From the NCBI RefSeq assembly GCF_023611505.1, contig NZ_CP097843.1, positions 1,550,001-1,614,000 on the forward strand: DNA of 64,000 bases, in the 5' to 3' direction. Shown piece by piece: positions 1-9,504 of this stretch. Source of the DNA: Streptococcus oralis (GTDB taxonomy: Bacteria > Bacillota > Bacilli > Lactobacillales > Streptococcaceae). The translations under genes and the position numbers were made by a program. Position 1 is the stretch's first letter; the number at the start of each line of letters is the position of its first letter. The notes below the pieces were generated by a model. That model made no database searches. It was not told the origin of the DNA and saw only the letters and a list, made by a program, of their open reading frames with translations.

Positions 1-472
1 CCAAAGCCAGAACATGATTGGGGGTATGGCCTGAAAAATCAAGACCAGCAAATTCCTGCCACATGGCCTGGGTTTTCTGGGGATAAGATAGTGAATCAGG
101 CAGATTTTCCACAAATTTCTCCATCTCAGTACCTCGCTCTGTGTATAAGTCAGCAATTTTCTGATAATCCAGAACTTCCTCTGTCCCGAAAGCTAGGCTA
201 TCAATACCTAACCGCGCCAAGATATCCACAGCCCCTTGACCGAAGAAATCTGCCGCCTGAACACTGACTAAAAAGGGCAATTCCACTACCAGATCCGCTC
301 CATTTTCAAGCGCCATCTGAGCCCGAGTCCACTTATCCACGATAGCAGGCTCTCCACGCTGCATGAAATTCCCAGACATGGCAACGATTTTCAGTCCCTT
401 CGCCTGCTCAAGCAAGTATTTGTGCCCATTATGAAAAGGATTGAACTCCGCGATAATACCTGTGATGGTCAT
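1..472 (-). CDS. tmcAL: tRNA(Met) cytidine acetate ligase TmcAL, N-terminal part (cut by window edge)
   Basis: The reading frame runs off the left edge, so only about 157 N-terminal residues are visible. It starts [20 protein letters not shown], the HxGH-type nucleotidyltransferase signature of the YlbM/TmcAL family, which uses ATP and acetate to form N4-acetylcytidine at the wobble base of elongator tRNA-Met. Further conserved segments ([11 protein letters not shown], then [10 protein letters not shown]) follow at about residues 32-55. It lies just downstream of the methyltransferase gene on the same strand, 10 bases away, so the two are probably co-transcribed. The C-terminal RNA-binding part is outside the window. 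Confidence 0.88.
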   Translation of the reverse strand, partial: MTITGIIAEFNPFHNGHKYLLEQAKGLKIVAMSGNFMQRGEPAIVDKWTRAQMALENGADLVVELPFLVSVQAADFFGQGAVDILARLGIDSLAFGTEEVLDYQKIADLYTERGTEMEKFVENLPDSLSYPQKTQAMWQEFAGLDFSGHTPNHVLAL

Positions 473-481
473 AGAAATCTC

Positions 482-1222
482 CTACTTCTGCGCTACAAAA
501 AACCAACGGGTACTTGTCTCTGTCGGCTCCTTATCCTCAAAGTCCGCATAGAGTTTGAAGAACTTGAAACCAGCCTGTTCCAGCAAGATATCATAGGTCA
601 AGACCTCATAGGTCCGCTCCTCATGCACTTCATCGTGGCGACTAAAGGAACCGTCCACTTCCTTGACAAAGAAGGTCAACTCATGCACGATGGAGTGAGG
701 AGCTTCGTCCTCATAGGTGTCCCAAAGCATAGCAAAATCTTCCGCATTTTCATGGTAGGAATAGCCTGGGAATACTTCATCTGTCTGGTAGATCGAATGC
801 ACATCAAAGATGAATACTCCGTCTTCATTGAGGGCATTGTATACTTCCTTAAAGACGTCTCCTACCTCTACCTCATCCTGCATGTAGCAGATAGAGTCCG
901 AGTAGCAAGTCACAAAATCATATTTACCAGCCTTAGATAAATCCAGCATATTGCCTTCAATAAAATCAATCTTTTGCTTGGCTGAAGTAGCTCTTTTCTC
1001 CGCAATCTTCAGCATACCCGCGCTCAAGTCAAGTCCTGTCACATCAAAGCCAGCCTGAGAAAAGCGAACAGACTGGATACCTGTTCCACAAGCCAATTCC
1101 AAAAGCTTCTTTCTCTCCTTGGTCTTAGGCAAATGACGTAGCGAAAAATCCGTCCATTTATCGTATAAACTATCATCCATGACCGCATCATAGACCGCCG
1201 CAAAGGTTTCATAAGTAGCCAT
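482..1222 (-). CDS. class I SAM-dependent methyltransferase
   Basis: This is a soluble protein of 246 residues. The start MATYETFAAVYDAVMDDSLYDKW is the usual start of this streptococcal family; upstream in-frame codons give a hydrophobic extension that I reject. The SAM-binding glycine motif is LELACGTGIQSVRF (about residues 41-54), followed by an acidic strand end (VTGLDLS) and the motif FVTCYSDSICY. This matches the small methyltransferases encoded beside rsfS and tmcAL in streptococci. The substrate is unknown; the context with ribosome- and tRNA-related genes suggests translation, but that is inference. A long non-coding stretch separates it from rsfS upstream. Confidence 0.85.
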   Translation of the reverse strand: MATYETFAAVYDAVMDDSLYDKWTDFSLRHLPKTKERKKLLELACGTGIQSVRFSQAGFDVTGLDLSAGMLKIAEKRATSAKQKIDFIEGNMLDLSKAGKYDFVTCYSDSICYMQDEVEVGDVFKEVYNALNEDGVFIFDVHSIYQTDEVFPGYSYHENAEDFAMLWDTYEDEAPHSIVHELTFFVKEVDGSFSRHDEVHEERTYEVLTYDILLEQAGFKFFKLYADFEDKEPTETSTRWFFVAQK

Positions 1223-1673
1223 AATTAAGATACAAAGAGCGTTAAAAGCAAGGAGAAAATAGGAAACTTTCTGCTGTATCGTCAGATACAAAGTAAGTTT
1301 ATCTTTTTCTCGCAGCTTTTAGCTCGTGTTCAGTTTCGAGATGAACAAAACACGACGCCCTTTACCTTTCTATCCATTTTTTCTAAAATAAGCAAATAAA
1401 ACCCAGTTGACTGCAACTGAGTTCGATTAAAGACAAAGTCTTTTTAAGACTTTCCTTAGGTGATTTCGGACGTCTGCGACCTTCTTCGAAGTTCCAAGAC
1501 TTAGTTTTGAGCCTAAGATCTCAAAACTCCCGAGTTCTTGAAACATTAATATTTCAAGAACTTTTATCACAACGGAAAGTCTCGGCAATCTCTCACTTCT
1601 TACTCAAAATAAGAATAATCTCAATACATTGTCGAATTTCAAAGTAATTTCCATCCGAAGTTCAAGTCATCTT
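1223..1673. other. 451-base intergenic region with a structured repeat
   Basis: No convincing gene lies here. It holds a small hairpin (CAGTTG/CAACTG at about 1404-1420), an AAAGAC/GTCTTTTT stem near 1434-1446, and the 136-base structured repeat listed separately at 1447-1582. The rest is AT-rich and has no recognisable features. Confidence 0.6.
1447..1582. repeat. structured intergenic repeat, copy 1 (BOX-like architecture)
   Basis: The ends pair with each other (AGACTTTCC with GGAAAGTCT), and a short inner stem GTGA/TCAC follows. Inside are the conserved linker GGACGTCTGC and three hairpins: CTTC-ttc-GAAG, GTTTTGAG-cctaagat-CTCAAAAC, and GTTCTTGAAA-cattaata-TTTCAAGAAC. Copy 2 at 3640-3770 has the same layout, the same linkers and the same central loop, but different stem sequences that are still complementary. 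The layout (closing stem plus internal hairpin modules) resembles pneumococcal BOX elements, though the sequence is not one I can match to BOX. Confidence 0.75.
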
Positions 1674-2027
<354 letters not shown>

Positions 2028-2621
2028 TTAGTCCTCTTTCAAATAGTGCACAAAGGCGTTATAGGTTTCAAGGGTTTGGGGATAGATGGGGAATCCCTGA
2101 TGAGCTAAATGCTCCACGGTACGAGCTGTTTCGTAGGCCACTGCCTTATTGAGCGATAGCTCAGCAATTTCACGCGCCTGGTCCACGCCTGGAAAGGCAC
2201 GATTGTGCTCGATATAATCTGCGACGTAGACAACCTTATCTAGGTCTGTCATCTGACCAGCACCGACTGTATGGATTTCAATAGCTCGCAGGATTTCAGA
2301 ATCATGCAAATCCAAGTCCTCCTGAATCTTGTATATGCCAACCATCCCATGCCAGACATTATTGCCCCAGTTTTTGAGGTCAGGGTCTAGCTGATAACGG
2401 TCAATCAAGTCTAGAAATTCCTGATCTGACAACTTTTTAGCATAGTCGTGGAGAAGGCCTGCTAGGCCTGCTTTCTCACTATCTACAGCAAAACGATGAG
2501 CCAGTTCTATGGCCGCACGCTCCACTCCTAAACAATGGGTTAACCGTTTTTCAGGCAGAAGCTCTGCCATTTTTTCCAACAAAGCCTCACGGGAACAGTT
2601 GATATAGTCTTGGTATGCCAT
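2028..2621 (-). CDS. yqeK: HD-domain hydrolase YqeK (probable diadenosine tetraphosphatase)
   Basis: 197 residues with an HD-superfamily metal-binding fold: H29 in [11 protein letters not shown], the HD pair in [12 protein letters not shown] (about 56-67), and downstream IHTVGA and [12 protein letters not shown]. YqeK proteins cleave Ap4A symmetrically to two ADP and so clear stress-made dinucleotides. The start shares one base with the nadD stop (overlap at 2621), showing tight coupling. The function is assigned from the family and has not been shown for this protein. Confidence 0.92.
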   Translation of the reverse strand: MAYQDYINCSREALLEKMAELLPEKRLTHCLGVERAAIELAHRFAVDSEKAGLAGLLHDYAKKLSDQEFLDLIDRYQLDPDLKNWGNNVWHGMVGIYKIQEDLDLHDSEILRAIEIHTVGAGQMTDLDKVVYVADYIEHNRAFPGVDQAREIAELSLNKAVAYETARTVEHLAHQGFPIYPQTLETYNAFVHYLKED

Positions 2622-3250
2622 CAGTAGAGCCCCTCCTTCTCGATGTAGTCTAGCACTGGCTGAGGTAGCAGAAAGTTAGGTTTTCGACCTTGGGCAATAA
2701 AGTCACGGACCATGCTGGACGAGATGTCCATGAGAGGCACATCCACCCAGATAACTGGATAGGAAGTCCCTGCCTTGTAGCGTGGGCGCTGAACTCCAAC
2801 AAACTGAACCATGTCGACCAGCTCATCAATTCGGTACCATTTAGGCAGATAGTCCACCATATCCGCCCCGATAATGAAGTAATAATCCGTGTCTGGATGT
2901 TGCTCGGTCAAGATTTTCATGGTGTCATAGGTGTAGGAAATGCCCTTGCGCTCTAACTCAATGGTTTCAATGGCGAGGCCTTCAATTCCCTCTATCGCCA
3001 ACTCAAGCATCTTGAGACGGTGGTGTTCAGGGATGGTTTCCTTTTTATCCACATGAGGTGGTTGGTATTCGGGCATAAGCAGGACCTGGTCCAGTCCTAA
3101 CTGTTGTCGTACTTGGTCCGCCACAACAAGATGGGCATTGTGAACAGGGTTAAAATTTCCCCCTAAAATCCCGACTTGTTTGCGTTTTTTCTCCTTGATT
3201 TCTGGCTCCAACTCTACCTTGGTAAAGGGAGTCAATAATTCGATTGCCAT
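2621..3250 (-). CDS. nadD: nicotinate-nucleotide adenylyltransferase NadD
   Basis: 209 residues. It transfers AMP from ATP to nicotinate mononucleotide, giving deamido-NAD in NAD synthesis. It has the nucleotidyltransferase motif [18 protein letters not shown] (about residues 28-45, with the HxxH pair) and the C-terminal [14 protein letters not shown] (the ISSTxxR motif). About 25 residues precede the catalytic domain; this N-terminal tail is common in streptococcal NadD. It sits between yhbY and yqeK on the same strand. Confidence 0.96.
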   Translation of the reverse strand: MAIELLTPFTKVELEPEIKEKKRKQVGILGGNFNPVHNAHLVVADQVRQQLGLDQVLLMPEYQPPHVDKKETIPEHHRLKMLELAIEGIEGLAIETIELERKGISYTYDTMKILTEQHPDTDYYFIIGADMVDYLPKWYRIDELVDMVQFVGVQRPRYKAGTSYPVIWVDVPLMDISSSMVRDFIAQGRKPNFLLPQPVLDYIEKEGLY

Positions 3251-3301
3251 AGGCTCGTCTTCCTTTAATTCTCTGTAAAAACAGTTGTTTGGAGTAGGGT
3301 T

Positions 3302-3613
3302 TTAGATTTCTTTGACTTTTTTAGAAATCTTGCGATTTTCTTTCTTGCTGGATTGTTTATACAAAATCAAGATGCGTCCGATTTTTTGGACTGTATCCAC
3401 ACCGATTTCTTCTTCCAAGATTTCAGCTACTTCGTGGATGTTTTCATCTGTGTTTTGCAAGAGCGTAACTTTAATCAATTCACGGGCGTCAAGAGCCTGA
3501 CGGACGCTGGTTTTGATTTGGTCGTTAAGTCCATTTTTCCCGATTTGGATGATGGGTTTGAGGGTGTGTGCCTGGCTGTTGAGGAAGGCACGTTGTTTTG
3601 ATGTTAATGACAT
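3302..3613 (-). CDS. yhbY: YhbY/CRS1-type RNA-binding protein
   Basis: 103 residues with a single CRM domain. The start MSLTSKQRAFLNSQAHTLKP is typical, and GKNGLNDQIKTSVRQALDARELIKV (about 27-51) contains the GxxG RNA-contact loop as KNGL. YhbY proteins associate with pre-50S particles. The C-terminus is very basic. The gene is 51 bases upstream of nadD and downstream of yqeH, from which it is separated by structured repeat copy 2. Confidence 0.94.
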   Translation of the reverse strand: MSLTSKQRAFLNSQAHTLKPIIQIGKNGLNDQIKTSVRQALDARELIKVTLLQNTDENIHEVAEILEEEIGVDTVQKIGRILILYKQSSKKENRKISKKVKEI

Positions 3614-3639
3614 AATTTCTTTAAAAGAGTTTCTTTTTA

Positions 3640-3770
3640 TACTTTTCTAAGGTGGTGGCGGACGTCAGCAAAGTCCTTTGGACTTTCATGACTAAAATTT
3701 GAGCCTAAGGTCTCAAATTTTCCGCAGTTGGTACAACTCCTTGTACCAACTGACACCACGGCGAAAAGTA
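3640..3770. repeat. structured intergenic repeat, copy 2 (BOX-like architecture)
   Basis: The ends pair (TACTTTTC with GAAAAGTA), then GTGGTG/CACCAC. Inside are the linker GGACGTCAGC and hairpins AAAGTCC-ttt-GGACTTT, AAAATTTGAG-cctaaggt-CTCAAATTTT and AGTTGGTACAA-ctcc-TTGTACCAACT, all perfect. It shares the linkers and the central loop GAGCCTAAG.TCTC with copy 1 at 1447-1582, while the stems have changed on both sides. It lies between yqeH and yhbY and would be transcribed with them in the same orientation as copy 1. Confidence 0.78.
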
Positions 3771-3826
3771 TTCGTTATGGGCTCGCAGAGCTCGCCCTAA
3801 TCCAGACAACTCTTTCCTTTCTGTGT

Positions 3827-4933
3827 TTAAATAATGGCTTTTCGTGTGACGACTGCGACGCCTTCTGGTGCCCAGACGGCGACTTTGGCCGTGCCTGATA
3901 CGCGGATCCAGCCGAGTCCTGAGATGACTAAGTCAGTCTTGTCCTTGATAGTAAATACATGCTGGACTAGTTTTGGAAAATCTTCTTTTTCCTTGCTATT
4001 TGGTGGTGTGAGAAGGGTTCCCAGGTGCTTGTCGTAGAAGGCACTAGCACCTTCAAGCTTGGTACGATGGAGTTTGAGTTCATTGTCAAAGAAGGCAGTA
4101 AATCCTTGCTTTTCTCCTGATATAAAGTCAAAGCGTCCAAGACCACCTAGAAACAGAGTTTGTTCAGGGTTAAGCTGGTAGGTTTTGGGCTTGATTTCCT
4201 TTTTAGGGCTGACATACTTGAGGTTTTTAGCCGTCAAGTAGTGGGCCATCTGGTGGCGGTGGATAATCCCTGGCGTATCGTAGATATAAGATCCGTCGTC
4301 AAGCGGAATCTCAATCTTATCCAAGGTTGTCCCCGGAAAACGCGAAGTCGTGATGACATTTTGGTCACCCGTGATTTCTTGGATAATGGCATTGATAAGA
4401 GTTGATTTTCCAACGTTAGTCACACCGACCACATAGACATCGCGTCCCTTACGATAATGCTCAATCTTGTCAATGACTTCCTTGATAGCGTGCTTATTCT
4501 GTGCTGAAGTCAGGACGACATCCACAGGGCGAAGACCTTCTTCGTGGGCACGCTCCATGAGCCATTGGCTAATCTTGCCCGGTTTAACAGACTTGGGCAG
4601 GATATCGTTTTTATTTCCAACCAAGAGGACATCATTGCCCGATACAAAGCGTGGCAAGCCTGGGATGACAGAGCCATTAAAGTCAAAGATATCAATGACA
4701 TTGACCACCAAGGCATCGCTATCTCCCACCTCATGCAAGAGTTTGAGGAAATCATCGTCCGTCAACTGGACATCTGTGATTTCATTGTAATGGCGGAGAC
4801 GGAAACAGCGTTGGCAATAGACTTCGCCTGTCTCCAAACCTTTTTCGAGTGCCGACTGGGGAGTAAATCCAAGACCAGCCTTGTCTGTCGTCTGAATGGT
4901 TGCTCCACAACCAATACAGAGAATTTCTTCCAT
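3827..4933 (-). CDS. yqeH: ribosome biogenesis GTPase YqeH
   Basis: 368 residues; a circularly permuted GTPase that acts in 30S subunit assembly. The N-terminal zinc finger has CIGCG (about 6-10) and CQRC (about 40-43). The G motifs come in permuted order: NKND (G4) first at about 107, then the P-loop GVTNVGKST (about 170), then DTPG (about 219). The C-terminal part carries the RNA-binding region typical of YqeH. The gene is preceded by yqeG with a short overlap and followed by the structured repeat and yhbY. Confidence 0.96.
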   Translation of the reverse strand: MEEILCIGCGATIQTTDKAGLGFTPQSALEKGLETGEVYCQRCFRLRHYNEITDVQLTDDDFLKLLHEVGDSDALVVNVIDIFDFNGSVIPGLPRFVSGNDVLLVGNKNDILPKSVKPGKISQWLMERAHEEGLRPVDVVLTSAQNKHAIKEVIDKIEHYRKGRDVYVVGVTNVGKSTLINAIIQEITGDQNVITTSRFPGTTLDKIEIPLDDGSYIYDTPGIIHRHQMAHYLTAKNLKYVSPKKEIKPKTYQLNPEQTLFLGGLGRFDFISGEKQGFTAFFDNELKLHRTKLEGASAFYDKHLGTLLTPPNSKEKEDFPKLVQHVFTIKDKTDLVISGLGWIRVSGTAKVAVWAPEGVAVVTRKAII

Positions 4934-4935
4934 AG

Positions 4936-5463
4936 TTAAATTCCTTTTTTATATGTAATCGGTCCGTACTTTTCAGTAATTTGCTTCATGACACGGCGCT
5001 CGCGAGCCCGGTTGATTTGCGTTTTGATAGAGTCATGTTGGACCAAGGGTTTGACCAAAATTGAGCGAATACCTGCACGATGCGCTGCTCGTATATCTGT
5101 CATAAGTTGGTCGCCGACCATGACCACTTCATTTTTCTCATAGTGAAATTCCTTCATGGCACGGTCAATCCCAAATGTGAAAGGCTTCAAGGCCCAATAA
5201 ACGTAATCAATCCCAAATTTCTCAACTGCACGTTGAACCCGTTTTTTGGTATTATTTGAGACTACGATGATGCGAATGCCCGCGTCCCGAAGGTCATGTA
5301 GCCATTGCTTCATCTCTGGCGTCCCATCAGGGTTGTTCCAAGCAATGAGGGTGTTGTCCAAATCGACCAAAACAGCCTTGATTCCCTGCGCCTGCAGGCT
5401 TGGGACTGTCAGATCATAGACTGCTTCCACAGCAAAATCTGGCATATAGTTTTCAATCGCCAT
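4936..5463 (-). CDS. yqeG: YqeG family HAD-superfamily (IIIA) phosphatase
   Basis: 175 residues. The HAD motif I is VLVDLDNTLIAW (nucleophile in DLDNT at about 33-37), motif II is IIVVSNNT and motif III/IV is VVMVGDQLMTDI. This is the YqeG family of small HAD phosphatases, always found next to yqeH in Firmicutes; the substrate is unknown. The stop is 2 bases from the yqeH start, so both are translated from one message. Confidence 0.94.
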   Translation of the reverse strand: MAIENYMPDFAVEAVYDLTVPSLQAQGIKAVLVDLDNTLIAWNNPDGTPEMKQWLHDLRDAGIRIIVVSNNTKKRVQRAVEKFGIDYVYWALKPFTFGIDRAMKEFHYEKNEVVMVGDQLMTDIRAAHRAGIRSILVKPLVQHDSIKTQINRARERRVMKQITEKYGPITYKKGI

Positions 5464-5477
5464 TCTGGCTCCTTTTT

Positions 5478-6386
5478 TTAATTTCTAGCAATTTTCTTTA
5501 AACATTGAGCTAAGACTGCCCATAAAATGAGACTAGCTATCAAAATATAAATCCAAGCATTTGGTTCATCTGTAAACGGTAAGGGAACATTCATTCCGAA
5601 AAATCCTGTAATAACCGCAAGGATAGCTAGCAAGACTGAGATAATTGTCAAAGTTGTCAAATTATCATTCAGATTATTATTTAGGATGTTATTGTAAGAG
5701 GCTGAGAGTTGTTGCAAGACTTGAGATATCAAATCTGTCATTGAAACCAACTGATGGGCTTCAATCATAGCATCGTCAAACTGCTCTCTTTCCACCTCAT
5801 TAAGATTGCGATAAAGTGCATGCCCTTGAATGTGTTCCAAGAGGAGACGATTTTGTTTAGCAGCAGCTGTCAGGTAAACCATACCAGTTTCCAAGTCAGA
5901 GAGGGCAAAAAGATTTTTTTTAGTTGTTTTTTGACGAAGAAGTGCACTGATTTCATCCTTACTTTTATCCATCTCTTCAATAACTGGATAGTAAGCATTG
6001 CTAATAATCTCTAAACTGGCAAAAAGAAATTTGTAGATTGAAATAATTTCATGGCTTTCAAGGTAGGTTGCCATGCGTTTAATCACATAAGTATTCTTGT
6101 GATTGCTGATAGTAATCAGCCGTTGTTTTTCAACGATAAAGGTCATCGGAATCGCTTCATAATATTCTTTGTCTTTTTCTAAATCAAGAACATTATAAAT
6201 AAAGGTTACCGTCTCCGTTTCACGGTTATAATCCATGTGGGCTCGTTCATTTCTATCCAGAGCATACTCGATGGTTTCCTTGTCCAATCCATAGATGTCA
6301 GAAAGATCTTCCATATTTTTAATCTTATCCACATCAAGGTCTATCCAAGTACGATCGTGACCTAATTTTTTCTCTACAAATAGCAT
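5478..6386 (-). CDS. CorA-family divalent cation (Mg2+) transporter
   Basis: 302 residues. It has a long soluble N-terminal domain ending in a helical stalk and two C-terminal membrane segments (about 246-264 and 275-293) joined by a loop. The first segment ends in GFFGMN, the GMN selectivity signature of CorA channels. The periplasmic loop after GMN reads VPLPFTDEPNAW. The gene is 14 bases upstream of yqeG on the same strand and may belong to that operon. Transport of Mg2+ is known for the family; Co2+ or Zn2+ are possible alternatives. Confidence 0.93.
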   Translation of the reverse strand: MLFVEKKLGHDRTWIDLDVDKIKNMEDLSDIYGLDKETIEYALDRNERAHMDYNRETETVTFIYNVLDLEKDKEYYEAIPMTFIVEKQRLITISNHKNTYVIKRMATYLESHEIISIYKFLFASLEIISNAYYPVIEEMDKSKDEISALLRQKTTKKNLFALSDLETGMVYLTAAAKQNRLLLEHIQGHALYRNLNEVEREQFDDAMIEAHQLVSMTDLISQVLQQLSASYNNILNNNLNDNLTTLTIISVLLAILAVITGFFGMNVPLPFTDEPNAWIYILIASLILWAVLAQCLKKIARN

Positions 6387-6443
6387 ACTCTCTCCTTTAC
6401 CAAACTCCTTCTATTGTACCACAAATCTGCTAAAAAAGTCGGA

Positions 6444-7004
6444 CTATTCAGTACGGGATAAATTACTAACAACGGTAATATTGCGGTTAGGAACAAAGTG
6501 AAGGGCTTGATCGTCACCTCGCAGTTGTGTTGTACGGATTCCTACACTAACGACCTTTCCAGAAACGGTAATCGGTCCGTTTGTGAGGACCACTTCATCG
6601 CCCACATCGAGCTGGCGTTCAAAGAGGATGAAGAAGCCATTAATGACATCGGATAGAAAACCTTGCGCCCCCATCCCAATGGCTACACCAGCAATCCCCG
6701 CACCGGCAAGCAAACTAGAAACCGGCAAGCCTAAAATAGACAGGATGCAATAGATCAAAAAGAAATAAAGAATGTAGTTAAAAACATTCTCCAGCAAACG
6801 GGAGATGGTTTTTTGTCTGCCTGCATCCCGATTTGAAAATTTAAGCGAGGGCTTGACAATCTTTCGTACAGTCGCGTGAAGCATCTTTTTAGCTATATAA
6901 AATAGCAGAAACAAAATCAAAAGAGAAATCACCTTGGTTAAGAGATTCTCTAAGATGGTTGTTAAATCAAGTTTATCAAAATAACGTTGAAAAAAATCTT
7001 GCAT
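6444..7004 (-). CDS. MscS-family small mechanosensitive channel
   Basis: 186 residues from MQDFFQRYFDKLDL, chosen because AAGGAG lies at the right distance upstream; an in-frame ATG 18 codons earlier has no good ribosome site. There are membrane segments at about 22-40 and 67-100, with the pore-helix pattern GAGIAGVAIGMGAQGF (A/G-rich helix of MscS TM3). The beta domain contains DVINGFFILFERQLDVGDEV. It is shorter than E. coli MscS (286 aa) and lacks much of the C-terminal cage. Likely role: release of solutes on hypo-osmotic shock. Confidence 0.92.
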   Translation of the reverse strand: MQDFFQRYFDKLDLTTILENLLTKVISLLILFLLFYIAKKMLHATVRKIVKPSLKFSNRDAGRQKTISRLLENVFNYILYFFLIYCILSILGLPVSSLLAGAGIAGVAIGMGAQGFLSDVINGFFILFERQLDVGDEVVLTNGPITVSGKVVSVGIRTTQLRGDDQALHFVPNRNITVVSNLSRTE

Positions 7005-7095
7005 ATAAAACTCCTTTTTCCTATTATACCATAAAATCGTCCTTCTCTTTTCTTTCATAATTATTCAATTATCATCTCCGTTTTCAAAATATCAC

Positions 7096-7124
7096 TTGCC
7101 TCTATAGAATATTTATACTATAAT
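7096..7124 (+). promoter_or_regulatory. promoter of the sstT-like gene
   Basis: -35 TTGCCT (7096-7101), a 17-base spacer and -10 TATAAT (7119-7124), 30 bases before the start codon. Confidence 0.7.
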
Positions 7125-7154
7125 TATAAACAATACATTTTGAAGGAGACTGCT

Positions 7155-8366
7155 ATGAAACGAATCATTAGAGCCTGGACCAAGGCAAGCCTCATCAAAC
7201 GAATCCTTATTGGAATGATTTTGGGAGCGACATTGGGGATGCTCTTTCCAAACCTTACAGGAATTGGTCTGCTTGGAGATCTCTTTGTAGGCGGACTGAA
7301 AGCCATCGCTCCTATTCTAGTTTTTTCCCTTGTTGCCAATGCCCTTTCCCAGCACCAAAAGGGGCAAAACACCAATATGAAGATGGTTATTTTCCTATAC
7401 TTGCTCGGAACCTTTGCTGCTGCATTGGTAGCCGTTCTAGCTAGTTTCTTACTGCCTGTGCAAATCACCCTGACCAGTGCAAATACAGAAGTTGCTGCTC
7501 CTGATGGTATCGGTCAAGTCCTCAGCAACCTCTTGCTCAAACTGGTGGACAATCCCTTGAATGCCATAGTTGAAGCCAACTATATCGGGATTCTCTCTTG
7601 GGCAGTCGTCTTTGGCTTGGCTATGAGAGAGGCAAGTAAACACAGCAAAGAATTACTGAAAACCATGGCGGATGTCACCTCTAAAATCGTGGAATGGATT
7701 ATCAATCTGGCACCCTTTGGGATTTTAGGTTTGGTGTTTAAGACCATCTCTGACAAGGGCATTGCCAGTCTGGCTAACTACGGTGTCCTCCTAGGACTCT
7801 TGATTGCTACCATGGCCTTTGTAGCTCTCATCGTCAACCCACTCATCGCCTTTCTCTTTATAAGGAAAAATCCCTATCCCCTTGTTTTGAAATGCCTACG
7901 TGTCAGTGGTATTACAGCCTTTTTCACTCGTAGCTCTGCTGCCAATATCCCAGTCAATATGAAACTCTGCCAAGACTTGGGACTGAATCCTGACACCTAC
8001 TCTGTCTCCATCCCGCTTGGTTCGACCATCAATATGGCTGGCGCTGCTGTTACCATTAACATCCTGACCCTAGCTGCCGTCAACACACTCGGAATCTCGG
8101 TAGACTTTGGGACAGCATTTGTGCTCAGTGTAGTGGCTGCCATTTCTGCCTGCGGGGCATCTGGAATTGCTGGGGGATCGCTTCTCCTCATCCCAGTGGC
8201 TTGTAGCCTCTTTGGGATTTCCAACGACTTGGCTATGCAAGTTGTCGGAGTCGGATTTGTGATCGGGGTCGTTCAAGACTCCTGCGAAACAGCTCTGAAC
8301 TCTTCAACAGATGTCCTCTTTACAGCAGTTGCTGAGTATGCTACAAACCGAAAACTTCGCCCCTAG
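7155..8366 (+). CDS. sstT: Na+/serine-threonine symporter, SstT-like (DAACS family)
   Basis: 403 residues from [19 protein letters not shown] sits 6 bases upstream, so a TTG codon 5 codons earlier is rejected. Strongly hydrophobic with about eight membrane segments. It has the family signatures [10 protein letters not shown] (serine-rich hairpin, about 267-276), [14 protein letters not shown] (about 288-301) and GASGIAGGS near the C-terminus, as in SstT rather than in GltP-type glutamate carriers. It is followed 49 bases later by the exporter-like gene. Confidence 0.93.
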   Translation: MKRIIRAWTKASLIKRILIGMILGATLGMLFPNLTGIGLLGDLFVGGLKAIAPILVFSLVANALSQHQKGQNTNMKMVIFLYLLGTFAAALVAVLASFLLPVQITLTSANTEVAAPDGIGQVLSNLLLKLVDNPLNAIVEANYIGILSWAVVFGLAMREASKHSKELLKTMADVTSKIVEWIINLAPFGILGLVFKTISDKGIASLANYGVLLGLLIATMAFVALIVNPLIAFLFIRKNPYPLVLKCLRVSGITAFFTRSSAANIPVNMKLCQDLGLNPDTYSVSIPLGSTINMAGAAVTINILTLAAVNTLGISVDFGTAFVLSVVAAISACGASGIAGGSLLLIPVACSLFGISNDLAMQVVGVGFVIGVVQDSCETALNSSTDVLFTAVAEYATNRKLRP

Positions 8367-8415
8367 TCTCTGATTTCTCATTAAATACTTGACTCTATTC
8401 GTTTAGGAAATTTTC

Positions 8416-9369
8416 ATGTCCCTCACTCAACGTACGACAAAACTGATCTTAGCGACCTGTCTCGCTTGTTTTCTCGCTTATTTTTTAGATTTATCATCAG
8501 CAGTCTCAGCTGGAATTATCGCCCTATTAAGCCTCTCCGACACGCGCAGAAGCACGCTAAAGTTAGCTCGAAACCGCCTCTTTTCCATGATCCTAGCGCT
8601 CGCTATCGGTGTTCTAGCCTTTCAGCTGACGGGCTTTCACATCTGGAGCCTAGGCCTCTATCTGGCTCTCTATGTCCCTCTTGCTTACAAAATGGGCTGG
8701 GAAATCGGCATCACACCTAGCAGTGTCTTGGTTGGTCATCTCTTGGTACAGGAGTCTACTTCTCCAGCTCTCTTGCTCAATGAAGTGCTCCTCTTTCTCA
8801 TCGGGACAAGCTTTGCCCTATTGGTCAATCTTTACATGCCCTCTCGCGAGAAAGCCATCCAAAGTTATCACCTTCAGGTCGAAGAAAAGTTAAAAGACAT
8901 CCTGCTTCGCTTTAAATACTATCTGTCAAGAGGAGACGGACGCAATCAAGCTCAACTCGTTGACCAATTAGACAAGCTCCTCGATGAAGCTCTCAAACTG
9001 GTCTACCTGGATCACTCGGACCATCTCTTTCACCAGACGGACTACCATATCCACTACTTTGAGATGAGACAGCGACAAAGTCGTATCCTGCGAAATATGG
9101 CCCAGCAGATTAATACCTGTCATCTGGCCGCAAGTGAGAGTTTGATTTTGGCCCAGCTCTTTTCCAAGATCGCTGCCCAGCTAAGTCAGTCCAATCCTGC
9201 TCATGACCTACTTGATGACATCGAACGCTATCTGCAAGTCTTCCGCAATCGAAGTCTCCCTAAAACACGTGAGGAGTTTGAAACCCGTGCCACCCTCCTG
9301 CAACTACTACGCGAAGCCGAAACCTTCATCCAGGTCAAGGTCGATTTTTACCAAAAATATGGAAACTAA
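8416..9369 (+). CDS. aromatic acid exporter (ArAE/DUF939)-like membrane protein
   Basis: 317 residues. The first half has about five to six membrane segments with the ArAE pattern TTKLILATCLACFLAYFL (about 7-24) and SAGIIALLSLSDTRRSTLK; the second half is a soluble, helical cytoplasmic domain with many charged residues (from about 140). This is the architecture of the Gram-positive aromatic-acid-exporter family proteins, one half of FUSC-type exporters. The substrate is unknown. It ends just before a strong terminator. Confidence 0.88.
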   Translation: MSLTQRTTKLILATCLACFLAYFLDLSSAVSAGIIALLSLSDTRRSTLKLARNRLFSMILALAIGVLAFQLTGFHIWSLGLYLALYVPLAYKMGWEIGITPSSVLVGHLLVQESTSPALLLNEVLLFLIGTSFALLVNLYMPSREKAIQSYHLQVEEKLKDILLRFKYYLSRGDGRNQAQLVDQLDKLLDEALKLVYLDHSDHLFHQTDYHIHYFEMRQRQSRILRNMAQQINTCHLAASESLILAQLFSKIAAQLSQSNPAHDLLDDIERYLQVFRNRSLPKTREEFETRATLLQLLREAETFIQVKVDFYQKYGN

Positions 9370-9374
9370 AACGC

Positions 9375-9412
9375 AAAGAACCTCAGAGAATTCCTCTGAG
9401 GTTCTTGTTTTC
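9375..9412 (+). terminator. rho-independent terminator after the exporter gene
   Basis: A 13-base-pair stem AAGAACCTCAGAG / CTCTGAGGTTCTT with a 5-base loop, followed by TGTTTT. It ends the plus-strand pair sstT-exporter. Confidence 0.85.
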
Positions 9413-9504
9413 CCTTAACTCCAATTATCTTTACTGCACAGAAATTAGTCTAACCCACCTTATTTATCCATACAGAATTTAGAGAGTAATTAGAAAAATC
9501 TTTT

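Noticed and set aside
422..940. Plus-strand open frame of 172 codons opposite the methyltransferase gene
   Set aside because: It is the shadow of a well-supported minus-strand methyltransferase gene, with no ribosome site and no recognisable domains.
1292..1446. Possible small gene before the structured repeat
   Set aside because: No frame with a ribosome site and a plausible protein was found; it includes only weak hairpins.
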